64,000 bases of DNA. Source: Homarus americanus. Taxonomy: Eukaryota; Arthropoda; Malacostraca; Decapoda; Nephropidae. A program made the position numbers and the translations under genes. The stretch lies in NCBI RefSeq assembly GCF_018991925.1, contig NW_024753828.1, forward strand, positions 5,794,339 through 5,858,338. The letters are read 5' to 3'. The notes beneath the pieces were generated by a model that was not told the origin of the DNA, did no database searches, and saw only the letters and a program-made list of their open reading frames with translations. Shown here piece by piece: positions 60,554-64,000 of this stretch (the first letter of the stretch is position 1; every line of letters starts with the position of its first letter).

Positions 60554-63320
60554 GTATGGAAGGTTCAACTGTTTTCTTAAAACTTATTACCCAGTAATCC
60601 AAGTTTAGCTTTTTCAGTACTTTGCTGTAGGTAGAATATGAGTAGACTGTTAAAATTCCTTCCATTGTTTTTTATTTGTTGTCAGATGGGAAGGTTAGCC
60701 AGTTTTGGGCCATGACATAAACGACTTAATTTTATGTGACACAGGGGGTCCTCGCTATATGTTGTACTGATATACATCATTTCACATACAGTATACAGAC
60801 ATTGACTGTTATACAATGGATCAATATACTGTACGCTCAATCAGTCTTACGGTAAGAAAAAATTAACACATTTACCTCTCTGCGGTGCCTAAAGATCAGT
60901 TTTACCATGGTTGCTACCTGAATGCTTTTCCTGCATTGTCACTGCTATGGAAAAGTTATTAAGAAAATGAAGAAAATTACGTAATCTACCCGAAATTACT
61001 AGTTGAACAATAACATAACTCGCAGCTCAGCCTCACCCACTCTTGAGTGCTACTGGGTGGCGAGTCAACTATTCAATTACACACCATCTTCATAGATATT
61101 ATTCCTCGTTATTTATTTTTACAGTATTTTTATTTTTGTATATATTTTTACTCTATACTGTACCTTCATTAATTCGACCAAAAAGAGCTCTGGGTCACTC
61201 GAGTTACCGAAAATTCCGGTGCTTAAGAGATGGTGAGTGCTGGCAACATTGTTAGGGAGAGCAGAAACGATCAGCTGTTACCGTGAATGTATTTTGGATT
61301 GAGTGTGGGACCTTTTGGGGGAAATTAATTGTTTTTCGATTATGTTTTATGAATCCGATACCAAGAGAACCTAAATAATAAGGAAAATATGGTAAAATTG
61401 CATGCTGTCGTTATAAAGGGATTGTGGGCTGACGAGCGGGAGGTGGTGAGTTGTCCTCTCTCCTCCACCACCCCTCACCTACGCACTCAAACGTATCTTA
61501 ATATATTTAATGTTTTATTCGTATAATTAATTCATCTTAATCTAAAATATTTCATAATATTTTTCTATAATAATAATCAACTTTTTGGAAATGCACGGTT
61601 AATTCGGATTCATTCCTAATTGAAAATGTTTAAGTAATTTGTTAAAATACATACTAATTAAGCCAAAATCCAAGTTTCTGTATAACTATCTGAATTAATG
61701 AGGGTACAGTGTTACATGTAACAGAGTTTAAAAAAGAATTAAAGAAGATATGTACTGTTCTGTATATCTATCCAAAAATACGAGTTGAAAATAACAAAAC
61801 CAACTCACAGCATGCATGCACGTGGGTTACTGTACAAAGGAATAGATACAATGAGTCATGTGATTATAGACCACTCTGTTGATAGTGTGAAATACTCGAG
61901 GTTAGAAATGGTTTTGGTTGGGACTTATTGTTTCAATGTACAGGTACTGTAATGTATAGGTGTACAGTATTGTACTAGTAATGTCTTTATTACATCTGTC
62001 ATGAACCAGCATGAAAGTACAGTATGGTATATTTTGAATGTGCAGTGGGTTGCTTTTGCTGAAAAGAGTATTGGACTAATGTGTATTTGGCTGTTTCATA
62101 GTTGGCATAGTATGTGTCCATTGCAACAAAAGCTTTAAACAAAAAATATCAAGAGGTAATTATATGCCACATGCTTACCCATTTAGGAGTAATTATTTAT
62201 TAGAACATATATACTCCATCCTCAGTGAGCAAGGGGTTGTCAGCAGCAGATGTGGAAGTATTCTTCAAATTTCTGTTGTTGAAACTTCACTTATGTCATA
62301 GCATTGGAAAAATTAATACTACCTGTATATTTATAAAATGAGTTGATTATCCTCTTGAGAGCAAGCATCTTAGTGTGGGGTAATTCATTAGTGACTCAAA
62401 CATACTGCAGTAGATCTTTTGGTGTGCAGGAGTACAGGTGTGCCCCTGAAAGATATGTGCTATGTTTATATTGTTTTTGGTACTGTATATATGTATGTAC
62501 TGTACAGGATGTTATCAGGCTTTACTGTATATTTGTTTCTGGTATATGCTATATTACAGTACTGTTTTGTTAATGTAGTACAGTATCATTTAATTTATTG
62601 CATGTTATTTAGATTGGGCAAGAGTATTATACAGTACAGTAAAAACCCCATAATTTGTATCCCACTAATTCAAAGTCACTCATAATTCATAATGTTTTGT
62701 TGTTATGAAATATATACTACAGTATTACACATTTTTTAATACAATATTTGGTAACATTTTGAAATATTAAGATATACAATAGTACTGTATATTTTAACAT
62801 TTTTGTAATGCCTGTATTTGGTAAAAATTGTAGTTATGAGACATTTACGAGTATATTATATGATGTTCATGTCGCCATGGGATGCCACCGTCAACTGCCC
62901 ATCTGAATGTAAACAAAGTACAGGTGCTATACGTGTCATGCATGTTGGTTACGGTCAGTTGAATCTTGAGTCAGTTCATGTTAGTCAATTGTGGAGTGTA
63001 TATCTATGGTCTATCGTACAAGCTTTTTTCCACATGTTTTTCCATCATTGCCCAGTGTTTGAGCCATTATATCTGATAACCACAGAGGTACAGTACAGTA
63101 CTTAGAAACGTTTATATTTTGCTTGGGGCAGATAACGGAAAGTACCATTTTTTCCCCTTATTATTTTCAATTATGGGGATTTTTACTGTAGTAGGTGTAG
63201 AAGTGTCATGTTTAAGCTTTAGAGGTATAATAATTTCTCCTAATATTGTCAGTCTTCCAGATTCCTGTTTTTTCTTTCTTGCACATGTCCTGTTGAAGAG
63301 TTCACAGATTTATTTACTTT
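60554..63320. other. TRAPPC13 intron sequence running toward the window end
   Basis: No further TRAPPC13 exon recognised. It contains a TIR element at 61157-61711 and, at 60744, a lone Tigger-type end (CAGGGGGTCCTCGCTATATG). The ORF at 62818-63105 is unrecognised. Confidence 0.55.
61157..61711. mobile_element. TIR element with CTGTACC(C/T)TCATTAATTC ends
   Basis: Left end ACTGTACCTTCATTAATTCG, right end (reverse complement) ACTGTACCCTCATTAATTCA. It is about 555 bp with no ORF of note. The superfamily is unassigned because the flanking duplication is unclear. Confidence 0.65.
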
Positions 63321-63325
63321 ACTGT

Positions 63326-64000
63326 ACAGCATGCCCATCAAATTCGCGGGGATTAGGTTCTCAAAGTGGCTGCAAATAGTCAAACCCACGAATATGATTT
63401 GCTGACCGGGGGAGGAGGGGGGGTATACATTTTTACCTGAGTACAAAGAAATGTGTTTGCCCTTAGGATAATTATTTATTTTACCTGTACAGCCCAGTTC
63501 CAACCATTATAAAAATTATCAACAACTCGTAATTAACCAGTGTATGTATTCACTCCCAGCCAATCTTACCTTTCTGTACTGTCACTATGTTAAAATGCCC
63601 TCTAGTATTTCCTTCTCTTTTCTTCTTAATGTAATGGACAGTTGATTCGTTGATGCCATACTCCCGGCCACACGCGGCAAACCTTTGGCCACTCCTAAGT
63701 TTGTCCAGCAGTTGTATCTTCTCCACGAGGGTCATTACCTTCTTTTCTATCTTCACTTGTTTGGGCGCCTTCCCGCAGCTGGATGAAGGTAGTTGAGGGC
63801 GTTTGGGAGCCATCACAAGCACGAGGAGCACAGTTGTTATGAGAGCAGAGTAGCACGCTCGTGAGGCGGACAAGTGTTTATCCCGGACTGAGGAGTAGGG
63901 AGCGGGCGTGAGTGGGCCAGCCTCCCGGACAAGAGAGACACCTTGTGGGACGCCACAAAACTCGTGCGCTCCCTGTACCGGCGGCATAAAAGCTGGCAAC
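63326..64000 (-). mobile_element. Tigger/pogo-like transposon, one end and transposase start (continues past window)
   Basis: The terminal end CAGCATGCCCATCAAATTCG follows TA (63324-63325). Its outer 180 bp match 28640-28818 in inverse. The transposase start lies internally on the minus strand. The other end is outside the window. Confidence 0.65.
63550..63813 (-). CDS. Tigger transposase N-terminal fragment
   Basis: The likely start is the ATG at 63813 (MAPKRPQLPSSSCGKAPKQV), 87 codons long. TLVEKIQLLDKL and FAACGREYGINESTVHYIKK form the psq/CENP-B-type helix-turn-helix that binds the element's ends. The frame stops after HFNIVTVQKGKIGWE, before any second DNA-binding domain or DDE catalytic core, so it encodes at most a DNA-binding peptide. 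The open frame extends upstream to 63999, but MAPKR is the usual family start. Confidence 0.7.
   Translation of the reverse strand: MAPKRPQLPSSSCGKAPKQVKIEKKVMTLVEKIQLLDKLRSGQRFAACGREYGINESTVHYIKKKREGNTRGHFNIVTVQKGKIGWE

Noticed and set aside
62818..63105. 95-residue + strand ORF before the end Tigger element
   Set aside because: No recognisable domain, not TRAPPC13, no splice context; kept only as unexplained sequence.

Overview
This is a eukaryotic, AT-rich, intron- and transposon-dense genomic window. It is almost certainly from an arthropod, and a crustacean is my best guess. Support: long introns with GT-AG junctions, three conserved animal genes all on the + strand, a degenerate CCTAA (arthropod TTAGG-type) block, and many Tigger/pogo-like, piggyBac-like and non-LTR elements. 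The species cannot be fixed from sequence alone.

Three host genes are well supported. (1) 973-5237: the 3' part of a UBE2J2 orthologue, the tail-anchored ER ubiquitin-conjugating enzyme; its first exons lie before the window. (2) 23663-40576: a complete USP35/USP38-family deubiquitinase. I resolve 11 coding exons whose phases all agree and which sum to 4584 nt (1527 residues). The peptidase core is interrupted by two long lineage-specific inserts, one of them Ser/Cys/Gln-rich. (3) 54435-60553: the 5' part of a TRAPPC13 orthologue (TRAPP vesicle-tethering complex), five exons; the rest lies beyond the window. A ubiquitin E2 and a deubiquitinase are neighbours here, but eukaryotic neighbours need not share a function and nothing shows co-regulation.

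Regions: 1-972 intron; 973-5237 UBE2J2; 5238-8650 anonymous spacer; 8654-10397 Tigger-like element carrying a LINE 3' end and a piggyBac-like element; about 12010-15775 a non-LTR retrotransposon split by a second, internally deleted non-LTR retrotransposon (15-bp duplication) and by a hAT-like MITE; 15833-16284 a possible solo LTR; 16430-16690 a purine-rich tract; 17590-17697 a possible leader exon of the deubiquitinase; 18588-19276 a foldback and a broken transposase-like ORF; 23658-40576 the deubiquitinase, its introns holding TIR elements, a 38-bp-arm hairpin, a tRNA-like SINE and a CCTAA block; 40577-54434 spacer with a Tigger remnant, an old ~165-bp tandem array, a TA microsatellite and SINE heads; 54435-60553 TRAPPC13; 63326-64000 the start of a minus-strand Tigger transposase gene.

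No CRISPR array, prokaryotic operon or clear new molecular system is present. The most distinctive things are the expanded deubiquitinase, the nested retrotransposons with a readable insertion history, and the near-perfect hairpin in a deubiquitinase intron.
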